Source: Chaetoderma sp. LZ-2023a (lineage: Eukaryota; Mollusca; Caudofoveata; Chaetodermatida; Chaetodermatidae). From it: DNA of 64,000 bases. The stretch is taken from positions 140,071,923 to 140,135,922 of the forward strand of contig CM067359.1 of assembly GCA_034401795.1 (NCBI GenBank), in the 5' to 3' direction. Under the pieces are notes generated by a model that had not been told where the DNA came from, ran no database searches, and saw nothing but the letters and a program-made list of their open reading frames with translations. Made by a program: the position numbers and the translations under genes. How positions within the stretch are numbered: the stretch's first letter is position 1; each line of letters opens with the position of its first letter. Positions 31,326 through 43,899 of the stretch are shown piece after piece.

Positions 31326-34300
31326 TGTAGCTCACCGGGTAGTGTCGGGCCATTCCGGTGTAGTATGTCGACTCGCCGCGCCGCAAGTGCACGACGAGTG
31401 ATGACGCTGGTTAGCATCCGGTCTCGGGGGTGACGGACCATGTACCAGACTGCCCTGCGGGAAACAAAAACCGGCTCCTAAGGCCGGTGGATCGTTCCGG
31501 TGGGGTCATGCGACCGTCGTCGCGAACATTAAACACAACTGCCTCATCCCACAAGTTTGTGTCACCAGTATGCCTGTCCATAGCAATTTCGTGTTCTATG
31601 GACTTACAAGATTTGATTTGGTGACCTAAAAATATAAGTCTATACAGTGAGTTTACCTAAACAATTATAAATATGCTAGATAACACTACAGTAAGAGCAT
31701 ACGAAAATACGAGACATAGAGACAGGTAGATGAACTTTTAAACATGGGCCTCCCGGAGGTACCACACAGACTCGTAGGTCGGCAACGGTACCCCCGTAAG
31801 GGAGGCTCCCTTACACGAGACTTAACTATTTAACTTAATATAAGTTATTACACCTCTAAGCTGAAAGGAAGAAGGTTATCTCGGACGAAAAGTGATGTGC
31901 ATCACGCGGGCACTACTAGTGCAAGTTTTAGGTGAGGAGTATTATCCTGGCATAGACCGTCGTCGCTGAATCATTGCGAGGGGCAAGTGCTCGCGTGGGC
32001 CTCCGTCTCGGGAAGGTGTTGCCACTGCTTAAAGTGGGAGAAGAACAGTAGGCAAAAATGGGCCTACTCTAATATTTCAATCAAAAATGCTTTAGAAAGA
32101 AAAGACCATACCTAGTGAGATTATGACTATAGGGGTGCGTGCCGTTTTATGTGAAGACGGGACGGGGGATTCCCGATGGATTCCCTTGTTACCGTCTTAT
32201 GTAATTCTTGGTTTGCTGTATTAGTAGTTGCCGCTTTATTTCTGTGGGCCTTCTGCTTTGCTTAATTCCTTTTAGTTGTTTTCAGTACAAGAATTATTTT
32301 AGCCCGCAACTGGCTGATATCTACCTAGCTATTAGACACGGTTGTCACGGAGAACAGATGCCCCAAGACATCAATCCTAGAGACAGCGCTTATACATGTT
32401 TCGTAGCAGGATCTCCGAACTGGATAAGAATCCAGACATCCTGCCCCGTAACCACATAAAACATTACAAGACATGGGTTGCATTTCACGAAAGCATTATT
32501 AGGCCATTTCTCTTATCGTTATGGTGGGGGTAAGAGAGACGAATACCCACCATAAATGTCCTTCCCGCAAGGACGTGGCAGATCTAAATCTCATGCCCAG
32601 ACATTTTAACGGAATTTGGTGGGAATACGTATCTCGTCTGTCACCGGGTCCTATGGAACTAACCGTTTTACCTGTCATTAGGTTTATATACAAGTTGCCA
32701 GTTTTGCACTGCGGTGCAGGAGGATTGCCAGTAAATAAAATAATAATTAATACATGTGTTCGCAGTGCTTTCCTACATTGACTACTAAGTATCCAAAGAT
32801 ACACGGGGATGTGTGATACCGCACCCTGGCCATCACCACTCAGAAACCCCAACAGTTTCCCAGAGTCAGATCAGCCCATGGTGCGGATAGGGTCATCCAA
32901 ACAATTAAGACGCCACAAGGCTGTGTGGAGCACGAAGAGAGACAAAATCTTACTCATGAGTCTTACCGGAGTGCGGGGCTAGATTATCGCACTACCGGAA
33001 GAGAAGAATATATTACACAGTATGTAATGAAGAAAGTGTCTCTAATCATTTTGAACCTATATCCTATTGAGCTGAATAGAAACGGTTTAGTTGGTAGCAT
33101 ACCGGGCTAAACAGAGTTATAGCACGGACAGCGACCTCAGTGAAAAATTGTTGGTGGCGGGAGAAAGTGTTGCATATATAAGTGTTGCTGTATAGTGTTT
33201 CCTACGTGCAGTCCTATATTTTCTATGAATAAACAAAGCATATGAACGAATGGCCACTGGCCATATATATACATAATCTAACCAGAACAATCAATATGCT
33301 GTCAAATAATTAAGATATATATATATATATATCAGTACAGGCTAACGAACCTATTACAGTGCGGTTAGCAACACATTGAGGAAAATGAGAATAATTATCA
33401 ACAATGACAAAAATTATAACTATCGGTCCTATCAGGACCGTTTTTACGGATACAATATAATTAACAAAACCTATATAGAGAAATAATTAAACTGTGAAGT
33501 ATAGTTACTTGAATACTTGGTAGTCATTCCTAAGTTAGGCTACCGTGTTACTGAAATTGATACGTCAATCCGTAGTCGATGTGGGATGATGTGCTCTCTG
33601 GAAGCTGGAAAGTTCCCGCAGGTTGGTTCCCGCAAGCTGTTTTTCGCAACCAAGACTCCCGCAAGAATACTCATGGCGGGAGTAAATCACTCAGTGCTGT
33701 AGGCCTAATAGAATGTCTAACGAGCAGTCAGTAAAAGATACGATAGTACTACGTGGTGAAGAAAGTTCTCATACACTGATGGCATGGATGGAAGGTGTAA
33801 ACAACCCGATCACAAGCGGGGGTTGTCAGAGGCAAACGAAGATACAAACCAAAGCTTCACGGTGCTGGGTACGTCAGCCAGCTCTGAAGACGCACCGGGC
33901 AGAGTTTACTTGCTGCGGTCGAAAGTAGAAAGAACCTACACGATTAATGCGGCAGCGATTGAAATACCACTTTTTAGGCGTGGCCGGCAGATCCGGCGCG
34001 TCATCCATCAAAGAACATCCTGCCTCTACATCTGTAGACTCACATATTCAGGCCGTAAAGGCCTCACCACAAATTTGTGTTCCGAATGTAGATGTTAATA
34101 TTCGTGAACAATTATCAGAAGTTCCAAATTACTCCCGTAAATGGGGAGTTACAAAATTGCTTTAGTGCGGTGGGTTGGAGAACTACACGCTACGGGATAA
34201 AAACCCGACGCATAGCGAAGGAAGACGCGTATTGTCTGTCGCGCTTGTTAGTAGCTGGTACAGATCCAACCTGTTCTGCCCCTGGCCGAGGATGCTCTCG

Positions 34301-34871
34301 ATCACTGGGTCGCTTCTCCTTTTGTGACGTCACAGACGCAGGCTCCATCCAATCATCGTTCGAGCAACAGCCAATCAGCGCGTAGCTAATAATAGCGCAG
34401 TCGAATGTTCTAGAACATTCTAGAAGTTTTGCGTCCACGTGGTTATGACGTCACGGCAATATTTCGAAGATAATCATGAAGAGTTTTCCCTGGATAACTC
34501 AGCCATTTCTCAACCGATTTTGAAATGTTTTACAGATTTGAAAAGCCCGTTAAATTCTTATCTTGATTAAAACCAGATCTAACGGGAACAGGCAATCAGT
34601 AAGGATTACAGGGTACCATCTCGGTACACTAAAAGCACCATCCTATCTAGGTCGTAACTACGCGCTCCATACAAACAGCGTCTCGGCGCGCCCATGTGCA
34701 TAATGCGTTTTAACGAACTTAGTCGTTTTTTGACACACTATCTCTCTCATAGGCCTATATATGCTTATGACTCTACCCAGAGGGGCGTGTTCAGGAAACG
34801 AATCCAGGACGGGCGGCACGTACCCAGCTCAGCTGGTACGGCCGGTATCCAACCGGTCGATCCGAACTACA
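31326..34871 (-). mobile_element. Solo LTR (F) of the long-LTR Ty3/Gypsy family inside DIRS-3, 3546 bp
   Basis: Read on the - strand it runs from TGTAGTTCGGATCGACC (at 34871) to GAGCTACA (at 31326). It matches LTR E (48594-52143, 3550 bp) in the same order over its length, including the heat-shock element block. No internal sequence is attached, so it is a solo LTR from LTR-LTR recombination. I see no clean 5-bp target duplication (flanks GCTTG and CCTGC). Confidence 0.85.
34403..34425 (-). promoter_or_regulatory. Five-unit heat-shock element in LTR F
   Basis: Alternating GAA/TTC triplets with exact 2-base spacing: GAA 34403, TTC 34408, GAA 34413, TTC 34418, GAA 34423. Identical to the block at 49016-49038. 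A TGACGTCA palindrome lies at 34325-34332 on the promoter side. Confidence 0.8.
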
Positions 34872-34989
34872 CCTGCACGAGAACGTCTGAGATTTGGAAG
34901 ACGGCTGTTATGCCATGAATGAACGGTGCTTGAATGCTCTATAACTTTATATCCCGGACTTTCGCCGTATCGCTGATTTTAGCCCAAAT

Positions 34990-35572
34990 CTCATTTACCT
35001 TACCTGGTTACATTAAGAATGTCACAATTCTCAGGTTTGACATATTCCTCGGATTTCAACTTCAACTTATCGTCCTGCATTTTTAATGAGGCCATTTTCC
35101 GTATCACCTCCGCTAATTGTTCGTCAATCTTACCGGCAAATGTATCTGAATCTCCATAACACTGTGCGATGTCATTCAATACGGCAGATGTCGATGTTAC
35201 TGGGTTCTCTGATGGTACTATCTCTCCCTCCTCCGGCACATCCAACGCATCGGAACATTCAACCTCGTCACTGACATTCACCTCCTCCTCACTCAATGTC
35301 GCCGTAATATGCAACATAAGTTTATCCAATGTCCCGGCCATATTCAACACTGTTTCATTCAATGTCTGAAAATCCGACTTAAAAACAAAATGGCCTGTAT
35401 CCCTGTCAGCTAAAACACGTGAAACAGCTTTCAAATTTTTCGCTTTTCCAGCTTTGGATGAAACTAGCACTTTCCCTTTCCCCGTACTCGAAGGCAATTT
35501 CGGGGATTGAGACGCAATGGAACACTGTGCTTTCGAGGATTCCTCAAGCGTGTCAAGTACGGACCCCTTCAA
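34990..35572 (-). pseudogene. DIRS-3 gag, N-terminal part (fossil)
   Basis: About 190 residues: a basic S/K-rich start, TGHFVFKSDFQTLNETV, an acidic EEEVNVSDEVECSDALDVPE stretch and a Q/K-rich end. Assigned as DIRS gag by position. Its 3' edge carries a strong splice-donor-like AG/GTAAGG on the - strand; introns are known in some DIRS elements, so splicing is possible. Confidence 0.6.
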
Positions 35573-35914
35573 AGGGTATCCACCAAAGTAGCTCCCGATT
35601 TTGTATCCATTCTTTCAAATTTCTCGTGGCCAAGAGAGTGGAGGCCGATTTTCGACTCTCCCTCCTGCTGCCGAGGCAGCTAATAACAATGGCGGACTAC
35701 GCCCAGAAGTTTCAAAAGTTCCATCCAACAATTGAACGATATTCCGATGCTATCACACTCGCCCATTCTTATGAAATCATCAATAATAACAGGGTTTCTG
35801 ACTGATATCCAATTCTGAACCCATGAATGAACGGGAGCGAGCTATACCGATTATTCGGATTTAAAGTTTCCAAAAACTAAGACAAAGCTTTCTCACTAAC
35901 GCGTTTACCATTCA
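35573..35914 (-). other. DIRS-3 5' leader
   Basis: Between the gag start and the terminal repeat. No open frame of interest. Confidence 0.4.
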
Positions 35915-35980
35915 TGGCTTTCACGCGCATGCACATTCTCTCTCATGGAATACAAGGAATTTGATTGATGGTATAATTCG
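35915..35980 (-). repeat. DIRS-3 terminal inverted repeat, 5' end of element
   Basis: ctttcacgcgcatgcacatt, then tctctcatggaatacaagga and ttgattgatggtataattcg. Reverse complement of the left repeat; ends exactly where the interrupted P1 hairpin resumes (tttcaaag). Confidence 0.85.
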
Positions 35981-36622
35981 TTTCAAAGCACCCGACAGAA
36001 TGTTTATTAAATAGTAAAGACATATCCTACAATTCGTGCACTTGTCGGCCTATTTACTGTTCATGCCAGGTTTAGATACGTCATTCATTAAGCATTTTGA
36101 TTGTGACGCCAACCCACATCATGTGACGTAATGCATTATTACGCCATATGCTTGATTGACAGATCGGACTTATCCGTTCAGTTATCATTCACTCTGTGGT
36201 GTATGTTTGTATGGTACCGGGTTTGTACAGACGGGTGGCCCGGTGGTGGTTCTTCTGGGGATTAGGTCGCCACCATCACAACCCACATACCAACCGGGCT
36301 CTTCCTTCTAGCGGAGATAGATGGAAGGGAGGGAGGACACAATGCTGTATTCTATTGACTACTCGTTTATTGAACTTTCTTAATTCTGTAGTTTACCCAT
36401 AGAAGTCTAAATTCTAGTCACGTGTCGCTTACCTATTCTAAATCTATTCTACTTAACTACAATCGATTCCTAAGTGAGAAGTATTCTAATAAAATATAAC
36501 AAAGTTAACCTTAAGTTCTTCTGGCTCTATCTGACTAGCCAGCTGACATAGCTGACAATCCTGTTACTCACTAGCAGTCTGAGGCCGCTGTCCGAGTCCG
36601 TAACTCTCACTTTCTGTCGTGG
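35981..36622. other. Repeat remnants between DIRS-3 and LTR C
   Basis: The rest of the split P1 element, then a tail (gtaaagacatatcctacaat, tagatacgtcattcatt) that is also found near 3408-3490 and, diverged, near 23925. From about 36196 to 36600 there is sequence I cannot place. No gene seen. Confidence 0.45.
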
Positions 36623-36701
36623 TGTAGCGCGCATCGACCTGTCAGGTACGAACCATCCCAGCCAGTCTGTGTACAGACCCGCCGAGCAGGGTATGTTCCA
36701 A

Positions 36702-36734
36702 ACGCACGCACGCACGCACGCACGCACGCACTCA

Positions 36735-36782
<48 letters not shown>

Positions 36783-36787
36783 CACCT
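36702..36787. repeat. (CACG)n microsatellite in LTR C
   Basis: About 20 cacg units with one ctcacg variant, ending in (CA)n. A local expansion not seen in the other LTR copies. Confidence 0.9.
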
Positions 36788-37183
36788 GCGCAGGACGATA
36801 CGTGTGTGTAAAGCCATATATGAGAGGTGCGTAAAACTACAAAGTCCGCGAGATCGCCTAGCGTGCGTGCAAGGGCATCAGAGATTGCTAGACAACGCAC
36901 GTTAGCATTGAGGAGAAATAGCATCTTGTTTTGTACCGAGTTGGTACATGTAATTACTTTAAATTACATCTTTGTCGCCATTCATGACCAGAATGAAGCG
37001 AGGATTCCAAAACCCTTTACTATCTTAGAATCGGTTAAGAATTGACCGAGTTATGACTAAATGAGCCAGCAAATTTATTTCAAAATATTGAACAAAATAG
37101 GCTTAGTGCATGCATGCTCTCAGTGCATGGGTACGATAGCGTGTCACGTGGCCTGCTTCCCTGCCTCTGAAGTGCGCTCACTG

Positions 37184-37213
37184 ATTGGCTGTGACGTCAC
37201 AGACAGTATAAAA
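37184..37213 (+). promoter_or_regulatory. LTR C core promoter
   Basis: ATTGG (inverted CCAAT) at 37184, TGACGTCA at 37192 and TATAAAA at 37207, in the same order and spacing as in D and E. AATAAA lies 210 bases downstream. Confidence 0.65.
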
Positions 37214-39408
37214 GGGGTTGAAAAATTAGATTCATCAACAGTCAGGTGGTAATGTGGTGCCTGGTCTGAGAGGACGAATCGATAGTACTGATAGCTACAG
37301 CAGATACTAACAGCTGCTGCGGTGCCATTCGGTTTTCAGTATTTGTCATCTCTAGGATACAAGCCACCACATCCGCAACCGCAAGTTTTTGTAAGCTCCC
37401 GGAAAGATATCACCTGGGGGCAATAAAGAAATTAAAGTCAGGTAGCCCAAGCCACTACTTTCGCAAAGGGACCTTTTGTGTGGATGGGCCTTTTGGCCCT
37501 GATGTAGCTCGTCGTCCAGTATGTGGGGCAAGTGACGTGCTCTGTGATAACTTGCCAGATCTGCCGTACCACGCAACCAGTGGTGTAACCAATCCACACA
37601 TCATGTGTTAGTCTTTTAGACATTTTTTACCGTAGTTAGGGGAACATTGCCTGATGCATCATGTGAGCTATTCGATGCATCTTGTCTTGTGAACCGTCAG
37701 AATGCATCCACATTATTAACTTCATCTGTAGCCCTCCAAGAACTACAGGGCAGCTTCAATTTCCACACACAGTACATAACTTTTTGACACACCGTTTAAA
37801 TTAATAACTATTGCTGTAGACATGACTATCTACTAGCCATCCATTTCCGCAAACATTCTTCTTCACTTTTCCTGAGAATGAGCAGCATCCGCAGTGTGCC
37901 TGCAACTTTTCTTAGCAGCCAACTTCTGTATCGTGCCATCTCGCGTTCCAATTATGTTATGCTACAACTATTGTGACTCTAGAACTTTTTCCGTACCGAT
38001 GACTAATAGGTACTCTGTTATTATTATATTATTATTGTATTACCTTTGTGTAACAGGTACTGATGAGAAATAGGTACCGCCCGGTCATTTGAGACCACAT
38101 TTTTATAGTTTATTATTACGTATATATTATCCTCATTTATGTGCCCATAAGCACCATCAAGGTCCAGTGACCTATTACTGTATTATTCAAAGTTACTGAT
38201 ATGGCAGTAGTCATCCATGTTTCATGTTTTGTTTATTTTATATAAAAACTCTTAGACCGCAGTATAACTAGGCTACACTATACAGCAACAACATCCGCAC
38301 CACCTTGCTTCCCGCACAGCATCAATTTTTCACTGAGGTAGCTGTTCATGTTCTCATTATGCGAACATGACATGTGGTCGACTAAACCTAGACTTCTAGC
38401 TCAATAGGATAGGTTTATAGTAGTAGGGATGATTACTCGGTAGAAGATGTTTCGTGTTAGTCTCTTTTCTAGGAGTAGCGGATATGTAACACCGCACACC
38501 GGCTAGATTATATAAATTGTCCATATACCTTAAGGCCTCCGTTATATGAATAATTGTCTCTGTCTATGTTCCATCAGCCTTCAGGCTTATTAATTGTCTG
38601 GACCTCCCTCCGTCACATTATTTAGAGTGGACTCTGGAACTACTGGGTTTCCAGTGCGACTAGAAATGAAGTGACGATCACTGCATACACACACACCCGC
38701 CCCCCCCCCAACCCCCTTGTATCTTCGGACACTGGTTAGTTAGAAAATCCCGCCTAAATCTCTGGGCGATTTTACATATCCCTAATGTCAGGCACATGTT
38801 AGCTCCCCGGGTGCGGATCTCAAATGAGAGTGACGGATAGGATTCAGCTCTCCATCTAAATCTACAATTAACTGGGTGCAGTCTTAGAACCCACCATGCC
38901 CTCATGGGAAGGTCGCTATAGCTGGATAGCTACATCCTTATCCCCACCTTAAAACTTATATGTGCTTTTCAATGCTTATGTATTGTGACTTGACCTTGTG
39001 CTGTTATATGTGGACGTGGCGTGATGGTAACAGGATCGTTATATGATTCTGTGGCTTTCACCTCATGATATTTGCACACGCGGTCTACTGAGGGGGTTGT
39101 TCTGTAGGGTGACCCCACGGTCACCGAACATCCTCGCCCGTCAGACTTATATGTTAAAAACAGTTAGCTTACATTGCTATTTGCGGATAAACCTAGATCT
39201 GGACCCAAGAACTAAATGATAGGGTAGAAACTAGCAGAAGGATCGCATAAATAAAGTGGCGGCTACTAACACACAATCTTGGAACTTACATAAGATGTTG
39301 ATGGTGTTGAATTCTGCGGAAATCATCCACCCTATCTTCACATAAAACAGTGTGCACCACATTAAACATATAATTTCACTAGGTTGACTCTTTTGCATAA
39401 TATGGTTT

Positions 39409-42160
39409 TGTAGCACAGATCGACCGGATGGGTACGGACCACCCTAAGCTGGGTGCAGGACGACCGCTCCGGATATGCTCCGAGCACGTCCCCCGCCCCC
39501 CCCCCCCTGAGTAGGATAGTATGCATGTATAAAGCCCTATGAGAGAGGGTTCGTTAAATGGTTAAGTCCGTAAGAACGCGTAGCGCACATGCATGCTACA
39601 TCAGAGCTTCCCTGACAACTCGTGTCAGTATTGAGAGAGAGAGAGTATATGCTTATAGTTTACCGAGTTGGTACTTGTGATTTCCTTAAATCTCACTATT
39701 CTTGTCGTTCTTGGTACCGATCAGGACCACAATGAAACGAGGGTTACAGAACTTTTTACTTTGTTAAAATCGGACCAGAAATGGCCGAGTTATCAATGAA
39801 ACACCCATTTAAATTATGTTCAAACTATTGCTTTGACGTCATAATCGCGTGTATGCATTAACTGAATGTGGAATGTGCTGTTCACGTGATAGCCACGCCA
39901 CCGCTTCTAGCTGCACGCTGGTTGGATACTGCTCGCCCTCTGATTGGCTGGTGCGTCTGCCTCTGACGTCACGAGTAGTATAAAAGGGATGAGAAAATGA
40001 GAATCGAGAGCATCATCAGCGGGAAGCCAACACAGTCAGGAAGACTCCTGGACCAGCGCAGTGCAAGACGTGGGATAACTGCTAACTGACTGTGGTACCA
40101 ACACCACAGTGGTGCCATTCGGAATTGAGATCTGCGCTGGTGAGCAGTCTTAAGACTTTTCTGCAAAACAATTTTGGAAGTTCCCGGGTGGCCATCCGGG
40201 GGCAATAAACTAATATAAGAACTCCCTTTCCGGAACTTTCTCAGAGGAGTTTCCTGTGGAAGGGCCCTGATTCTACAGGATGTAGAGCTGATGGTGATTC
40301 TTGGTGGATAACTCGCCGGATCTTCCGACCATGCTGAAAAGTGGTATCAAACTTCCGCGCTGCATGTCGTGTGTGTTAATTAACTTTTAGACCACAGTCT
40401 GGTGGGACTCTGCTCGGTGCGCTGCAAGAGCTATGTGACATATTCCGCACCGTGTACCCAGTTATTGAACATGTATATTTAATCTTAACTGTAGCCCTTA
40501 TACTTTCTGTTTCATACTGTAAATGTTATCTTCATATCCGTGTGCTGTCAACTAACAGCACCGTTAGGTCCTATGACCTGTGATATATCGTTAGCACTGT
40601 ATTAGTCAGTTGTGTATATGGCAAGTAGCCATCATAGTTTTTATGTTTTGTTTCTATATAAAAACTCTAGGATGCAGGACACTAGGTAATACCATACAGC
40701 AACATTACATCCACCTCACTATATTCCCCCAGCATCAATTTTACACTGAAGTCGCTGATCACGCTCCAATTGCTCGAGCATGACATGTTACCAACTAAAC
40801 CTGGCTATTCTAGCTCGATAGGATAGGTTTAAAGTAGTTAGGGACAATCTCTCCATAAGAGACACATTGTCTATGCCTCCTTTCCGGCTGTAGTGGATAT
40901 GTAACACCACGCACCGGCTAGGTTGTGTAAAATTGGTCAATTACCTTAGGGCCTCTTATTAATATTGAGTGAGTGTCTCTTTCTACACTCCTCCAAGCCA
41001 TAAGGCTTAATAATTGTTTGGACTCCCAATCAACATGTTGGCAGGATCCGACTCCGGGAAACTATTGGGGTTTCCGAGCTGTGATAAGTAAAGTGTCGAT
41101 TTACATACACTCCCCCATGTATCTTCGGATACCAGTTAGTTTAGATTCCCCCGCCAATGTAGGAAGGACTGCGAAAAGAAATTATATTATTTATTATGTG
41201 ACACCAGCCTGCAGTGCATCTCAGGGCATTCTGGAACTTAACTCCAATGACAAGTAATATGTTAATTCCGTAGCACATGGGTGACGGATGAGACGCAGAT
41301 CTCCATCCAATTCATTGTAGTGTCTGGGTGAGGTCTTAGAACCCACCACACCTTCACGGGAAGGCCACTAGTGATGGATATCTGTCTCTTTCTCCCCACC
41401 GTAAACAATATTGCGCTTTCTAAATTGCTTTTGTGAACTGTAAACTTCGGGATTCGGGAGCTATTACTCCGTAACATGTACGCATGCTGTTTTTCTGAGG
41501 TAGATGCTATGTGGGGTGACCTTCGGGAATCTGGACATCTTCGCCAGTTAGATATATGTATCTAAAGATAGGTAGGACTCATTGGCACTTGCGGCCAAAG
41601 CTTGGAATCGTATCTAATAACCAAATGGTAGGTTAGAATGTAGCAGAAGGCCCGCATAAATAAAACGGCAACTACCAATGCAGTATCTTTGGACCTACAT
41701 AAGACAGGGACCTGAGAATTCTTCGGAAATCATTTGACCCGTCTTCACGTAAACCACGTGTGCATCACATTAATTACGGCGTCACTAGGATTGACCAGTA
41801 CGAGGCTTTTTATTTGAATAAAAGAGTGGCCCTTTTTGCCGCTTCGGCATTGACTGCATTGTTCTGTGACGATGGCCCGCGCGAGGAACCTTCCTCTTGC
41901 AACAACAATGGTTTATATGTGTTAGGGGTGTAATTAGTTTATATTAAACTACCAAGTAGCCTCGTTGCAATGCTCCCTTGCAGGGATACCTCTGCGGTTT
42001 TACGGATCTGTGTGGTACCTTCGGCGAGACCACGTAGAAAGAACACCGGATGGCTCTATGTACGGTATTATGTGCTCATTACTGTCAAACGAGTAGCATT
42101 GTTTGTATAGTTATTAATTTTGACTGTTTAATTTTATCATCATGGTCAGACTTATTGACC
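39409..42160 (+). repeat. 5' LTR (D) of element A
   Basis: Begins TGTAGCACAGATCGACC. It shares with E the blocks ccctatgagagag, the promoter, tctagctcgataggataggt, gggaaactattggggtttcc and taaataaaacggcaactacc. AATAAA at 40204-40209. The 3' limit is approximate. Confidence 0.7.
39964..39985 (+). promoter_or_regulatory. LTR D core promoter
   Basis: TGACGTCA at 39964-39971 and TATAAAA at 39979-39985. An inverted CCAAT (ctgattggctgg) lies 20 bases upstream. The start-proximal bases agagaatcgagagcatcatc match E. Confidence 0.65.
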
Positions 42161-42199
42161 GACGTACCCCGCAGCCTGAGACCCCATTAAACTAACGAG

Positions 42200-43330
42200 G
42201 GCACCGATTACAGAGTCACTCCGGTGCCCATTCTCACAACCCGGCTCAACTGCGGCCTCTGAACGACAATGTCAGGTGGCCAACACACCCATTCATTCTC
42301 CTACGACAGCATGCACACATACACAACTGGCTTCTTATATGTTGGTACCAACGATGCATACTGCATCCGCAGCACTGACATCTCCCCCTATCGTAAATTG
42401 TGATCCCACGATTTCTGCATCTAACAAACTTTCTTTTCTATGTAAGACGGCAGTGGTAGGTTGTAGCACCTCCACTGAAACAACATTTATACAAGCACCA
42501 TGACCCACCGTCAAAGCACTTAACACTTTGCAACTCCCAAGTCCTTACAGCATCATCTACTATATCCAGCAGCACCAGCAGTGATTCGGATGAAAGTCAA
42601 CATTCGGTATCATGGACCCACAAGACGAAGCGTTCGTACAAAGTATGGGAAAACTCCACGCCATCATTGCTTCTTCTGCGCATCAACTAAACATCACATG
42701 ATGCATTGTCAAAAGTGGCTCACACAGGTAGCCCTCGTCCGTGATCATAATAATCCTATCCACATGGCTGTATACACTAACTCACAATACATAGAAATGG
42801 CATCAACCCCACCACCATTGCTACCCCCGGCTCCATCATCGCCTATGCACTAGCAGCAGCAGCGACTATGGGTTGGCCCTTTCCTCACTCAGCCACCAAC
42901 TGCACTCACGGAAGCTATCCGGAAACAAGCTGACTATGTACAGGATGATACTGCACCAGAAACACCCCCGCAGACAGTATCATTGGAAACTCTTTCACAG
43001 GCACATAGTGATATATAAGTGTGCTTGTCTGTTTGGCGGTGTTTCCACCAGTGCCACTGTGGACACTGGCGCTTTCATAACCGTTTTTAACAAGCGCTTG
43101 TATGAGATGAGAGCATCCCACGTCATAAGAAGCCACCCCTTAGACCTACAAACATATTTTTGCAAACGCCTACGGGAGTCGATGTTCCCGTGACTGGTAC
43201 AGTAAACCTCGTGATATAGATAGGGGAGAAGCAATTCATCAAGCGAGTCATCATTGCCTCTAATCAAAACGATGCCCTGCTCGGTTCCGATTATCTCAGT
43301 GCCAGCGAAGCCGTCATACATTGCAGACAA
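42200..43330 (+). pseudogene. Element A zinc-knuckle and protease region (fossil)
   Basis: HHCFFCASTKHHMMHC is a C-x2-C-x4-H-x4-C knuckle near 42665. CACLFGGVSTSATVDTGA near 43020 holds the aspartic protease D-T-G active site. Both match element B in order. Confidence 0.75.
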
Positions 43331-43899
43331 CAGAAACTAGACACATACAGCCGATGCATAATCCCTTGGACCGGAATCATTGATGTACGACACTTGTGCA
43401 GTGATTCTAGCATCTACAGCGACAGTTGAGCCAGGGCAGGAGAAAATCTTATGGGCCACAGCACCACAGTTAGGAAACAACACACACATAGCCATGCTGG
43501 AACATGACCCTGAGTACATAATTGCCTCACAATGTGCCAGTCCCCGAAAGATCGTGGACACCACTAATAAGGATCGCATACCATTTCGTGTATTCAATGG
43601 CACAATCGACCAAATAACTCTTGAACCAGGAGTTCGTTGTGGCCATCTGGTGGATGCGATATCACTGGAGACACCCCATACTACACCTACACCAGTAACA
43701 GCTTCTGATGATTTGCCGGAACATTTACATGACATATATTTGCGTGCCACAGTTGGGTTGATGCAATCCCACAAACGTGATATACGGACAATTTTATATA
43801 AGTATTGCGATAGTTTCTCAGCCGGAAATATGGATCACGGAGAAACTCATCTCGTGTGACATTCCATCGACACTGGTAACAACTGACCCGTTCGACAAC

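Larger units (their letters stand above)
27920..35980 (-). mobile_element. DIRS-type retrotransposon (DIRS-3) with nested solo LTR, broken
   Basis: Order on the - strand: gag, reverse transcriptase, RNase H, methyltransferase-like region, tyrosine recombinase. The two outer ends are inverted repeats (see the separate entries) and an internal complementary region copies both ends back to back. Total 8061 bp, or about 4.5 kb without the 3546-bp Gypsy LTR at 31326-34871, a normal DIRS length. It looks broken, with about six to ten breaks. It belongs to a different lineage from DIRS-1 and DIRS-2 (recombinase box KPHSCRSAST, FAKFYNRP). Confidence 0.9.
36623..39408 (+). mobile_element. LTR C of the long-LTR Gypsy family, interrupted by element A
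   Basis: Starts TGTAGCGCGCATCGACC, matching the start of D (TGTAGCACAGATCGACC). It parallels LTR E in order: promoter block, a long region with the words ccatcactaggacc-like and a terminal tctagctcaataggatag word, then taatttcactaggttgactc. It stops near 39400 at the point that corresponds to about 51370 in E, where a new LTR start (D) follows. It has TGACGTCA 37192-37199, TATAAAA 37207-37213 and AATAAA 37422-37427. Confidence 0.75.

Noticed and set aside
33517-34438. Several frames of 60-105 codons within LTR F
   Set aside because: No similarity to anything I know, antisense or sense in an LTR, and not kept in LTR E.
35086-35805. + strand frames of 62-128 codons
   Set aside because: Shadows of the DIRS-3 gag on the - strand.
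36527-36924. Overlapping frames rich in Cys/Val/Arg/Ala or Thr/His
   Set aside because: They are translations of the (CACG)n microsatellite in LTR C.
42276-42526. Overlapping opposite-strand frames near the start of element A
   Set aside because: The + strand frame matches the zinc-knuckle/protease lead-in of element B; the - strand frame is its shadow.
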